Assembly (NCBI GenBank): GCA_905331475.1
Contig: CAJNYU010000039.1
Location: 48,076-112,075 of the forward strand
Reading direction: 5' to 3'
Origin: Rotaria socialis
Lineage: Eukaryota; Rotifera; Eurotatoria; Philodinida; Philodinidae
Length of the DNA stretch: 64,000 nt
How positions within the stretch are numbered: position 1 is the first letter of the stretch; each line of letters starts with the position of its first letter. Below, piece after piece: positions 1 to 11,633 of this stretch. Below the pieces are notes generated by a model. That model was not told the DNA's origin. It ran no database searches and saw only the letters and a list, made by a program, of their open reading frames with translations. Made by a program: the position numbers and the translations under genes.

Positions 1-366
1 AAGAAAATGTTTTTTTTTTCGTTCTGTTTTTTCTTGTTGCTCATTGTAGATGCCAAACAAAGTTACACAAGAATAGTAAAAAAAATTGAACCGAAGTTCT
101 CGTTGCCCTCAAGACTTCTTATAAAAGTGCACAATTTTTTATTTAAACGCTCTAGAATAATTTTTCTATGAATGATTTTACGCAATTTTTTCTGCTGTTG
201 TTGTTCCTTTACAGTTTAGTATCATGAGTGCCAACGTACTTTTTTCTATTTTCTTGTCTTTCGCAGTCTTTTGACAAATACGGAGGGCATATAAATAAAT
301 AAAGAAAAAAACTTTCTTGAGACTGCATATTAAAATATTTCTTTTTGATTAATTTATATAGCTAGT
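1..366. other. upstream region of sulfotransferase gene
   Basis: AT-rich noncoding sequence ahead of the first coding exon at 367. No coding exon, RNA gene or repeat was recognised. It presumably holds the promoter and 5' UTR, but no clear core element can be named. Confidence 0.4.
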
Positions 367-3160
367 ATGGGAAGCAAAAGAATTTTTATAGGAATTTATT
401 GTTTCGTGCATCTGTTTTCACCGAAGAAATCCTTCTCATATCTATTCCATTCTATTGGAATCACTTTATTTATTTCATTTAGTTATCTACTGGGTAATTG
501 ATAAGATATGTGATTAATTGAAATTATAAATCTCTTCTATTTTCAAAATAGTGCATGGAGTATATCCAAAATCATTTCCCAATAATGTCACAATTATTCA
601 TCAACCATCAAATATTTCATTATCAAACGTATCATCCTCTGGCAAAGATCGTAATAATTGTATGAATGATGGTAAATCATCAATTCAACTCCTTTCAAAT
701 TTAGTATTTCGTAGTGAAATAATAAACTATCTCGGTTTTATTCTTCGATCGAAATCAATATTTTATTGTTCAGTTCCAAAAGTAGCTACAAGAACTTTTC
801 TTAAATTTATAACTTATCTTCATATACATGATGATTTAATCCCGTTACTTACACATAATTCAACATTAAGTAATTGGAATTTTCAACGAAAATTAAATCC
901 GTTTGATTTTAATGATATCAATCAAATTCTTTCGTCTCCAATGAAAGTAAATCTTACGTTCACATACTGTGCAACTCATCTTTTGAACTTTCTAATATGA
1001 CCAGAGCCAAGGTCAACTTTTTTCGATTGACAATGAGAAGTAAACCATGCAGCTATCTGTCAAATAATAAACATCATGCACATTTTTATTTACATTTTCA
1101 AGACAATTCTGTTTCTAGTAAAGTCATACAACAAACAGTATATATATATAATAGGCACAGAGCTATAAAGATAGAAATTGTACATTTGTGCTTAACCATG
1201 ATTCATATATCCTACACTGAAAACAAAAAAGGTATTTTACCGAACTTAAAAGGGTTTCGAAATTTGAAACGAATTCTGAACCGTTTTTCGATGCTGTATC
1301 AAACTTTGAACGTTTCGTAAAGTCTCACGAAATCCCTTGAATTTTGGTAAAAATCTGAAAAAGGTTTCGTGAGANATACTTTACTAAACGTTCAAAGTTT
1401 TATACAGCATCGAAAAACGGTTCAGAATTCGTTTCAAATTTCGAAACCCTTTTAAGTTCGGTAAAATACCTTTTTTGTTTTCAGTGTACAAGTATATATG
1501 CAAAGTTCTATAAGTTTGGTCGACAACAATTGAAAGTTTTTATTTTTTTTCTATTGACTTTTAACATGCTTATCAATAAATGTACTCGTCCTATCTATTG
1601 GTCTAAGATTATTGATTAGACAATGATTATGGGTATGGCATGATAGAAATGACAATTAGACCGTATTTTGCTATAGCAATATCTATCAACTTATTTTTCG
1701 ATTTGTGCCATATGAAATATTTGTGCATTTAGCTATATATCATAATTAGATATAAGCTATTTAAAATAATCTAGAGATACCTATAAGAACTAATGTGAGA
1801 GAAAATAAGGCAACCATCAGCTAAATTCAAATCTTTATGATCTACTTATGTAACATGTGAATAATATTATGAATCCCAGTAAGCATTTTCTTTTCTCCTC
1901 GGAAAATACTCACAGCAGCTCTCATTCTTTATTGCAAAGTGTTAAAGAGTAAAAATAGAAAGAGAATAACAAATAAATCATTTTTTCTTCTTCTGTGAAA
2001 CAGTTTTGCTATACTTCGGTGCAAATTGTTCAGTGAAATATGTTACCATATCTTACTATTAACAATTTACAGCAAAATATTAATTAAAATTAAGTTTTTT
2101 TTTGCATTTGTTTCTATTCATATGAAAATTTCAATTGAAATCCATAAATTTTATTTTAAACGACATGCTTTATTAAAAAAATACAAAGAATTGTTTATCT
2201 TCATGAAAAATTTCGTCAAAAAAACAAAAGCTTTTCTTATTTTTCATTTTACATTGATTAACTATATTGCATTGAACTGATAAATAAGTCTATTGAGAGA
2301 ATTTTCGTATTCTTAAGTTCAATAATAATCATAAAAGAAAATTTTAGAATAGCTCGCAACCATCTACATTCGATTCGGTTTCAATTCTTAAATTATTATC
2401 ATCGCGTCTTACGAATTTCAATAACATAAATGTCACTGATTTTGATATATGGTCAATATATCAGCGGAAAAATTTTCCTCTTACTCGTCCTCAGACTTTA
2501 TCCGATGTATCATTACTGTTCTCATCGAATTTTACACGTGCTATTTTTGTTCGCCATCCATTAGAGCGTTTAGCATCAGCTTATGTTGATAAAATAGCGT
2601 CGCTTACGAATGAACCATTTTCATTATATGATACAATACGTCGAGAAATTTGCCGAAAATATTCTTCATTGTATCTGACAGGTACGCAACGTAACTATTA
2701 TATTTATCATACACAAATAGCGAAAAATGACACAGAACCATGTCATAACGTAGTTCCAAAATTTGAGCATTTTATTGATTATATTATGTCTAATTCAATA
2801 ATAGATGATGTTCATTGGTATCCTTATTCAAAGTTATGTTATGCATGTTTATTTAAATATAATTTTATTGGAAAATACGAAACAATCGAGCAAGATCTTG
2901 CAAGATTATTATCGAAATTTGGATTAGAATCAAAACATTGGAATAATGAAAACTACTTCAGAACTGGAAAAACAAAGGAATATTATAAGTCGATTTATGC
3001 AAATTTAAATGATCAATTACTTTGTAATTTGAAAAATGTCTATGAAGATGACTTTACATTATTTGATTATAAAATGGAAGACTATTTGACTAATAAAAAT
3101 CATATTTCATGTTCTCCTGCACATAAAAGACAACTGACAGACAGCATATATAAAAATTGA
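367..3160 (+). CDS. carbohydrate sulfotransferase, three exons, type II membrane protein
   Basis: Joined exons 367-493, 552-946 and 2348-3160 give about 444 residues with matching phases at both GT-AG junctions. Residues 1-43 are a short basic N-terminus followed by a hydrophobic signal anchor, as in Golgi type II enzymes. Two PAPS-binding signatures of the Sulfotransfer_2 (HNK-1/chondroitin-type) family are visible: CSVPKVATRTF in exon 2 (5'-phosphosulfate loop) and RHPLERLASAY in exon 3 (3'-phosphate loop). From the family, the reaction is transfer of sulfate from PAPS to a glycan in the Golgi lumen; the acceptor sugar cannot be told. The start is the ATG at 367 because it supplies the anchor and its leftover base completes the GTG codon at the junction. 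Intron 1 is 58 bp; intron 2 is 1401 bp and holds a foldback MITE. Exon 3 ends in a stop at 3160. Confidence 0.85.
1215..1486. mobile_element. TA-flanked foldback MITE (Tc1/mariner type) inside intron 2
   Basis: A 272-bp element begins CACTGAAAAC and ends GTTTTCAGTG, with TA on both sides (1213-1214, 1487-1488). The arms of about 100 bp are near-perfect reverse complements, so the strand would fold as one long hairpin. TA duplication and long terminal inverted repeats without an ORF fit a non-autonomous Tc1/mariner element. One N (1374) lies near the centre. It sits in the sulfotransferase intron and partly explains that intron's size. Confidence 0.8.
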
Positions 3161-4591
3161 ATTTTTTCTTTGTGCCATTTTATAATTCATATTGGTAATA
3201 AATTGATTTGGGTGATTTTAATCAAGCATAATCGATTTTCTTCTTGATGATAAAGATTAACAGGCTCAAATTAGAACTATCTGAAAAAAAATTCACATTT
3301 TTTGGATATTTCTATTTATTGTTACGCTCGAAAGCTCTTACACTGAGATAAATATAAAGATTAACAGTACAGCATTGAATAGTCTGAAACAGCATATTTA
3401 GTTGTTCACCTTCCTCACAACGCGCTATCAAAGTACTTGTTAACCTGTTTTACGAGGATAAAAAACAGAACGAAAAGAAAAAAAAAGAAAGCTGATCAAC
3501 ACAGCTACTCCGGAGCTCACTTATAGGCTTTAGGCTCACTGAGCTGATGCAAAAATAGGTTACGTGAAATCTTTCTTAAAAATCTGCCTTATTTTTATGA
3601 TCTATATTTAGGGTGTTATCTATTTGCTTTATCTTTAACAGTGGTCTAATCTAGTTGCTAATGTCTGTAATGATGAAGAGATACATTGAAATTGAAACCT
3701 AATTATAATTACATATAATTAGCGAACAAAGAGTTAAATTACACAGGTATGCAATGGCGAAGACAGAGATTAATTATTAATATTTAATATCTGTAATGGG
3801 GAAGGGATTTAGCTATCAAAAACTCACTCATAAAAACTGACCCTCACAATATTCTTCGAAAATAATTATACGCAAGTTCCACAAAATGAGTTAGAGAAAA
3901 GAAGCTGAAGAAAATCTGGCATCGCAGTCGGCTTTTATTTCCTATATTTTCAAATTAATCCTATAATAGACTATGCTTTTAACTTTTTTGCTATATTCTT
4001 ATATTTTTGAAAAATTGAAGATTTTTGTGAAAAGAGTCACATATTTTTCAAATAAGCTTCTAATATGTTGTCTTTATATTATTGTTGTCGTTCATAACAT
4101 CACATAGATGTGGGTGACAATATATATGCGATGATGCTTACTTTCTCTTACGTTATTTCATCAAGATGATGTATATACACTGCATTTATTGTCTTTCTAT
4201 TAGCCCCTGCACGGTACTCCAAAATCCGACTCCGTAGGACTCTATTTTCTATATATTTAAAAAAAGGTTGTCTCATAAGACAGATGTGTGAATATACTTT
4301 TTGGGAAATATAGTCAACGCTTTTATTCTTCATTTGTCACCATCCTTCCTTCATCGCTCTGGATTTCAGCTGTTATTGAAAAATAATTTTAAAAAATCGT
4401 TCACTTGATTTCACTGATTTAATGAATCATCTTTGTATATCAGTCGCAAAATATACCGAGTTCAATCAGACTGGTTGAGTAAAATAGATGTTGAAGGTAT
4501 TAATGTAATTAAATTTTTTTTATTATGCTCGCGAATGTAACACTCAGAAGTGCTTACATAAAAAGAAGAGAAATATAGATGTATAAGCGAA
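3161..4591. other. intergenic, no gene recognised
   Basis: AT-rich sequence between the sulfotransferase stop and the first CCCAGGTCGA element. Short open frames here (for example 4148-4333, minus) have no recognisable domain or coding character. Nothing else was seen. Confidence 0.4.
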
Positions 4592-4669
4592 CCCAGGTCG
4601 ATCAAAACGGAACTCCGTTACGGTCCGTAAAACTGATTCCAGTAAACGGACCGTGTCGTTCGACCTGGG
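4592..4669. mobile_element. CCCAGGTCGA element, minimal 78-bp copy
   Basis: Begins CCCAGGTCGA and ends TCGACCTGGG, a perfect 10-bp terminal inverted repeat, flanked on both sides by AA (4590-4591, 4670-4671). The interior is made of ACGG/CCGT words, including TACGGTCCGTA and ACGGACCGT, like the larger copy at 56564-56853. At 78 bp it is too small to be anything but a non-autonomous derivative. Confidence 0.75.
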
Positions 4670-4774
4670 AACAGCTGCATCATTTAAAGCAGCACTTTAC
4701 ACTTTGTGTCAACAATATATTATGCTGCGTACCAATTTTTGCTTGTAAGGATAATCGGAGAGTAAATAAATGAA

Positions 4775-5010
4775 AACTCAAATAAAAAAAGTATAGAAGA
4801 GAAGAGAGAGAGAGAGAGAAGTACTAATGATAAACGGCAGCGAAGAAACGTGAGTACAGCGAACAGCTAGAAAAAAGAAGAACAAACTAAAAGAAACGAA
4901 CGACAGAGAAGAAAAAAATAAACAAAGGAAGAGAGAATGAAAACAGAATCAAGGTTAAACTACTAAAAGGAAGAAGACAAAAAAAAGAAGAAAATTGCTT
5001 AAAGCATTAC
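4775..5010. repeat. polypurine tract (plus strand) after LINE coding part
   Basis: About 235 bases composed almost wholly of A and G on the plus strand, including a (GA)n run near 4803-4820. On the minus strand this is a polypyrimidine stretch directly downstream of the retrotransposon reading frame, so it is probably that element's 3' UTR. Confidence 0.5.
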
Positions 5011-5801
5011 ATTTATGCATCTTTCTGTGATATTCATTCGCATCAACAAAAGCCAACCACGCTAAAAGGAACGATTCGTGTCAATCTTTCAATTGTAGCA
5101 CACGATGTGTGCAAAAGAAATGACCAAACTGATCGTTTTTTCTTTTACAAAAATTATCCCAGCCAAATATATCTTTATAGAAAGCTGAAGAACCAAGATT
5201 AGTTATGAACATGGTTTTCAATCTGCGTTGAATATATTTTTTAACGTAAAATTGTAAAGGCTGTTCACAAGTGATTTTCAACAGATTATGCGCAGAAACG
5301 AAGGAACAACAATGCACCAACCGAAAACCTACACGGAATTTTTGTTCTAATACATGTTGTAGAGATTCTGGAAGGAGAGGAAAAAGCGGGAATAGCCACG
5401 CGAAATGCGGAAAGGTGTACGCGAAGAAACATTGACGAAGCGCTTTACATGACATTTTGCGACCAAACTTTATCCATTTCAGTTTTACTAGCGATCTTTG
5501 AATATTTCCTATGGTTTTATCGACTGTTGGTTTCAATGAAAGCTTATCCGTCCAAGTAAATCCTAGATATTTGAATTCTTTGACTAACTCGATTTTGTTA
5601 CCGTCTATTGTTACGTCTACGATCGGCCTTTTAACTTTTGTATGAAATAATTGTACTACAGTTTTAGAAACATTTAACGGCTGTTTCCACTTTTTTGAGT
5701 ACATAAAAACCTGATTACAAACTCTTGTACCTTCTTTTTCTAAGTAGTCAATCATCGAGCCTAATTTTTTTATTATTGGAGATTTAATTAATACACACAG
5801 G

Positions 5802-8800
5802 CAAGAGGGGAAAAGCGGATTCTGTCTATCCGGGATGCGGTGGCAATCCATGCGATCCGTACGATACGCACGATACATTGCAGATACCGAGGATACGAGT
5901 TTGTTCCATCGAAAAATTCACAATATATAGGATAGATGTAATACGAGTACGATGAATCAATGTTGGTGAAAAAGTTCATTCGATTTCAAAGAGTTTTTAA
6001 TGTTTTTTTGTCATTTATTTCTGGTATAAGCGCATTTTTTCATAGAGTGAAATGGATTTAATCTAAGAGAAATAACAATTCTATTTGTACAGTGCCAGCT
6101 AAATCTGCTTGTTTAACATTGCTTCAATCTGTGAAAAATATTTGACCGAGTCAATAGGTATATAGATCGTCTCCCACAAGTAAAGACTGAATTTGTTTTC
6201 AATCGAATTTGTTTGACTTTGCTCACTTTCATATATGCATAGGAAACTAATTTTAAGGATGACGGTACAAAATTTTTGAAAAAATATCATTCCGTTATTA
6301 AGGTGTTTAAATTTTTTGAGAACCTAATTCCGAAAAGCTACTCTTTTTGTGATTATGTATGTCTACATGCATTTTTCAACAACAGTACATTCATTTAACT
6401 TGAAATGTTTAACATGAATGCATTACAAGTTGATCCACCTATCGTGTATAAATAAGGTCAGATGAATCAAATTTGAATAAATTGATCATTACTGTCAGTT
6501 AAACAATGTAATGCTCACTTTTAGACTTTATTTGGATACATATATCTCATAAATTTATCATGTTACACAGAGCTGAAATTATATTCATAAAAACATCTTG
6601 TTGAATAATTTCTTGAGCAGAAATCTTGGCTCTTTAGATAGCTTCTATGGCCAATGAGACTGCTCAAAAGAATCAGGATTTTGATCCAAGACATGGTTTG
6701 AAAGGATCTGATCACCTAGGATGTTTGATCAGCTGAAGTCTGGTTAATAAAGTTTTAAAAGGACCCAGGTCGAAGCAACCGGCCCGGGAAACGGCCGGTT
6801 CCCGCGCATTCCCGCGATTTCACGGAAGCAGTATTCCGGATCGGAAAATCTACGGATTTTTCCTGTAAATTCCGCCAAGTTCCTGTTGGTGCCCGCCAGA
6901 AATCACTGGGAAAATCCGGAAAAATCCGTCCCGGAATCCTGCTTCCAGGGTCCGATGATATCCGGTGTTTTCCTGCACGTTCCGGTGCGTTTCCAGTATG
7001 TTTCTGACCGGTTCCAATGAAATCCGCTCATTTCCGGAGGCCGGAAACATCGTCGTGGGGAGTTTAGAATAGGATAAAATGACCCTATCCCTTTCTGTTT
7101 CATCGGATGACATGGGAATTTTCTTTTCTCATCGGATATTTTTTCTTGTTTTCTAAAAAATCCAAGTTTTTTCTGTTGAGATATTTTCAGCAAGCAGTTT
7201 ATAGAAACGGTGATTAATAAAATGTATTACACCTTCGTTGTTCGTCTTTTTTCTTCAAAACATATATGTTCGTTGCTAATTATTTTCTACTTTTTATCAT
7301 AGGAAATTTTTAAACCTTTTTTTTAGAAGTTCAAATAATGATATCCACAACTGTTTTTTTGTGTAGTTCGATATATTTTATAAGCACTTATATTTTTAAC
7401 ATTCTACTACACAGCTATGATTTTATGCATCAGAGACTTGGCTATAAAGAATCATCAGTTTAAATGAATGTTGAACAGAAATATTTTATTAAGCTTCGAT
7501 TGAAAACGAGCTAATGCATATACAGGAGATTCTGGTGGATTATACATAGATCATAAAGTAATTGATTTCAAAAAATTCTCAAAGATCTAAAGAAATCAAC
7601 TAAAATACACCAGTATAGTAAAACAAAAGTCCAGTGGTTCTTAACACTAGAAAACTATCAAAAATCGCAAGAAACAAATAGTCCGTGATAGAAAGATGCA
7701 CTGGAGAAGGAAATCTATTACTTTCTATTGTTTAAACATATGAAAATGAAATCCTCTAATAGAAAAAAAAATAGATTAAAAATGACTACTGAATTGATTA
7801 AACTCAGATTGTAAGGATGGCGATGAATTCGCTTATGTATTTATGAGGATTTGCCAAGATTCTAATACTCTAGATTTGCAGTTTGATTCTTCTCGAAATC
7901 AATACGATAAATGTGATTAGTATAATGATTTGACGTTCAATAAATAGGTTCCTACATGCACGGATAGAAGAAACTCAGATCATTAAACAAAAAGATCGTA
8001 GAAATCGATTCTAGATTTGAAACAAATATTTTTATTAGAAGAGTTGTCTCATGGAACATATTTTCCCTCAAATTATGAGCGCTGATTTTAAAATATGAAC
8101 TGAACATTATAAAGCAATGCTAAAATTGACCTGGCATCTTGTAGACTGATCCTTCGAACCTTATTCAAGGATCCTCAACAGTAACTGATTTTCTGTAACA
8201 AAATATTCTCCATTTCATTCAAAAATTCATAGAAAAGCTGCATCACGTGAAATAAATATTATCCACAGAGTCTTTGGGAGAATCTATAGAAGGTTATATA
8301 CTAATTTCTACTGAATAGTTTTTATTTCACTTTATGAAAGTTTTCTATTCATTTTCAAGTGAAGTCGAGTATATTTTCAGCGGAAAAAGGATCACTTGTG
8401 AGTATCTTACAATAAGTCATCCAAATATATTCTAGAAGATCCCATGTTAATTCTTGCAGAACTTTATGGTATTTATTATGTCCCTCAAAATCACACCAAT
8501 CGAGCTTCTATTGATAAAGTATTTTATGAAATCTGTCCTTAGCAGTATAGTGTTTTCAAGTATTTAGAGCATTATCTTTTGTCACAAAAGCTACTCTATG
8601 AAATTCTACTACAGTCAAAATGTCAGCTTTCTAGCACGATTTCTTCATGGAATATCTATATTTATATAGTATAGCAAAAATGATCATTTAGCTGTGCATC
8701 TCTGCATATTGATGAAGTTATTTTTACGATTATTATATGAAGTTAAGGCATGTAAACGCTGAGCAGCTCAAGCAAAACGGATCTGTTTTCGCTGGAATAT

Positions 8801-9206
8801 GTCTAGAATAAAATACCAAATAAATGTACTCTCTCGTGGATAGCGCTCTCGGCAATATTTACGTACTTTGGAAACTGAGCAGTATGTTTGTCAACAATTT
8901 ACGTCAATAGTCTTAAACCTTTATTTCCACTACATATTTCAACATAAAAAAAACTGTAACAACCTTGATTGAAGACACATCCAGCGGTGTTTGCATTAAT
9001 ATTGACTTATACAACCGGTATAAATGAAAGTCTAACTGTGATACTCAGTAGTTTTGACATCGCCGTTTTTATCCAAGAAAACAAATTCAATTCGTGAATA
9101 CGTCATTTCACTTTCTGATCCTTTCTATTTTCATGATACCCTCGTATCCGGGATATGGTGGCGATTCATACGATCTCACAATCCCGAGATCCACTTTTTT
9201 CCCCTT
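5802..9206. mobile_element. 3.4-kb DNA transposon inserted in the LINE, probable MULE or hAT, non-coding
   Basis: The ends are imperfect inverted repeats: CAAGAGGGGAAAAGCGGAT on the left, and reverse-complemented AAGGGGAAAAAAGTGGAT on the right. A 9-bp flank duplication with one mismatch is present, ACACACAGG (5793-5801) and ACACCCAGG (9207-9215). Using one copy of it restores an unbroken LINE frame across FADDL-CVLIKS, which fixes the boundaries. Inside each end lies a direct repeat of about 37 bp (5829-5868 and 9144-9180) sharing TATCCGGGAT and GGTGGC. No transposase was recognised; 7060-9140 is AT-rich with only short broken frames. A 9-bp duplication fits Mutator-like elements and an 8-bp reading would fit hAT. 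It carries a nested CCCAGGTCGA element at 6764-7059. Confidence 0.7.
6764..7059. mobile_element. CCCAGGTCGA element, CCGG-rich 296-bp copy
   Basis: Starts CCCAGGTCGA and ends in a decayed version, TCGTCGTGGG; GA flanks both sides (6762-6763, 7060-7061). The interior is dense in CCGG, TTCC and GGAA words and is much more GC-rich than its surroundings. It aligns end to end with the copy at 36088-36383, which has the same length of 296 bp and shares ACGGCCGGTTCC and GAAGCAGTAT. Open frames across it are artefacts of this composition. Confidence 0.8.
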
Positions 9207-10005
9207 ACACCCAGGTCATCTGCAAATAAATGACATGAATGAGCTCCTAGATAATTTCTCAGGCCTGAGTGAATCACTACAAATAAATACGAACTAAAAG
9301 TATTACACTGCGGCAGTCTTATATTTATATTAAATATTTTCGAAGTTATTTCATCATATTCTACGTAAACTTTTCTATCTTTTAACCAACTATTAGTCAT
9401 TTTCAATAAGCTGAGAGGCATACCCATTTTTTTCTAGTTTACAAAAGAGAGTAGCATGCTATACACGACCATAAGCCTGTTGGTAATCAACATATAGGGC
9501 AAGAGTCGGAATATTAGCTGCCATGTTGTTTTTCACTTCCTGATATATCGAAAGTACTCGAGTTCGTAGAAGACCTCTTGGGCGGAAACCAGATTGTTCT
9601 GGCGGTACTAAACGATCTGTTTCAGCCCAATGTCTAATTCTTAGTAAGAGCACTTTTTCGAACAGCTTTGAATGTGTAGCTAACAAAGAAATTGGACGAG
9701 TTTGCTCACACTTTGGGATACCCGATTTCAACTTATTTAGAGTAATGATTTTTGAAATTTTCCAGTCATCTGGATAACGACACTCGTTTAGCCATGTATT
9801 GAAGCAGTTAGCTAAGCATTCAATGTAACTTGGAGGAAATTTTTTAACTATAAAGTTTGACACGGAGTCAAAGCCAGCTGATTTCTTAGACTTTAAGGTT
9901 TTAATTATACGAGTAATTTCAGCAGTGCTAGTTTTTTCTACGCTATCATTCAACATTGATAATTTAACGGATGCGCCAGGTGAAATGAGCCTCTCCGTAT
10001 TTTAG

Positions 10006-11633
10006 CGATGTTGTTTTTAATTTTCATCCGATTGGGCTATTTTTTTAAAAGATAAATTCCCCATCTCAAGTTCCACTGAGTAAAGTTGTGTAAAAATAGA
10101 AATACTGATGATATTTGACAATAAATTACTGATACATCGTTGTCAATGCTATTATTGAGTGGTGATGGATGATCAAGAATGAAACGTGTTGATGCATTTT
10201 GATGACTGATTAATATGGACATTTGATTGAGAGAAGATTAAATGCTGGGATCTGTCAGTTACTACGTCAATCACAACTTGAGTTGTGAATACGATGTCAC
10301 CTTTCCAACGTATGTTAATAATGATTCAGGGTTATTTTCTTGAATATTTTGAAATATAATCCAACCGATCATTTTAATCGGATAAATATAATGAACTAGA
10401 AAAAAAGTAATTCAATCAAATTCATAGAATGATAAGCGAGATGTGATCATATCATAGGAAGTTTACGTTATTCTATATTTTTCGGGGTTCGATTCGTTTT
10501 GTATTTTCTATTCGTTTTCTTTATCTATCGTCTCTTTTGAAATAACGAATGAGTAGAACCAGTAATCATTCCAAATAGTGACTTACTAGTAAAATGATTG
10601 AATCTGTAGATACTATTTAGAATAAATGCATTGGATTCAAGGTGTTGACAAAACTCGTACAAGAGAAGGAATAATGTAAAACCTTTCCTCTAGAATCATC
10701 GAGAAAATTCTACGATTTTTTATCGAAATTTTCACTGCAATCCATACCGCTTCTTACATGATAAAGGCATCAGTCTAGTCAGATTTGAATATTAATCAAT
10801 ATATTATTAATAGTTTTTGTCACTATTTTTTTCCAAAACACTCGTATAAATTAACCAATATTAAAAAATATTTCGTTCGTATATTCTTCTGACGTTATTC
10901 GAGTCATCTATCTAATGCAATTATGACTACATCGATCATTGCCTAATTTGTATGTGTCTATTCCAGATTAATTAATATATGACAAATATCTTTCGATAAT
11001 AAAAATCGTCGAGTATTTTTCCGATGAAATTTCCTGCAATGTACCAAGAAAACATTTTCAGTCAACCTTGATAGTACTACATGAAAATTATCATCTACGA
11101 GCCATGGTAATTCTTGGTTCTAAATCATGAAATGCTTTGTTTCAATTAAGAATGAAACACACGACACATCCTATTTAAGAATATTGAAGATCCAGGTAAA
11201 CAACTCGAGTATCACATAAGAAAAATACTGCTATCATTATTTTTCATATTGGGTTGCCTAAATTTTTACCATCGGCTGCTGTTCAAATTAAAATGAATTC
11301 TGATAAGAAAAACAGATCGTATCAATTATTACCTAAATTTGGATTGCTCGACTATCGATTCTATTGATCGAATTAAAATGTCACAACATACACTTGGTCA
11401 TAATACTAATATGTTTTTGTTTAGCATAGTCCTAGCTAAATATCTAACAAATCGTTACACGAGCTGATCTTTTGAGATGAACAGCGTCGTTTTTTTTAAA
11501 AAACAAGACAATCTATTATTTATTTGGACAAAATTTAAAAAAATAGCCTGTTATTGTTCCTGTTCGTTTTCTTAAACCGAACTATATTTACAATAAAAGA
11601 AAATTTAAAAAAAACGGAATTCGTCGTATTTCT
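10006..11633. other. intergenic, no gene recognised
   Basis: AT-rich sequence between the LINE 5' end and the E2-like gene. No convincing exon, repeat or RNA gene was found; short open frames lack recognisable motifs. Confidence 0.4.

Larger units (their letters stand above)
5081..10005 (-). pseudogene. 5'-truncated non-LTR retrotransposon (LINE), reverse transcriptase remnant
   Basis: Minus-strand reverse transcriptase in pieces. 9459-9956 carries the fingers/palm part with RPISLLATHSKLFEK, EQSGFRP and ALYVDYQQAYGRV. 9176-9427 carries the palm up to the catalytic HLFADDL. 5081-5801 carries the thumb and C-terminal region (PLNVSKT, KEFKYLGFTW). The three map in order, and the last two are contiguous once a 3.4-kb insertion (5802-9206) is removed. 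The motif set fits the I/Jockey-like non-LTR group. No endonuclease is seen: the frame meets a stop near 10003, so the copy is 5'-truncated. It also has an in-frame stop at the expected Trp after YGRV (the codon reads TAG) and a frame change around 9427-9459. It is a dead copy. The clade assignment is uncertain. Confidence 0.85.

Noticed and set aside
2026-2280. An 84-codon frame in sulfotransferase intron 2
   Set aside because: Lys/Phe/Ile-rich by composition and lying inside an intron whose splice sites agree in phase.
6850-7193. Two minus-strand frames of 87 and 96 codons
   Set aside because: They lie mostly within the CCGG-rich CCCAGGTCGA element and have no homolog-like motif.
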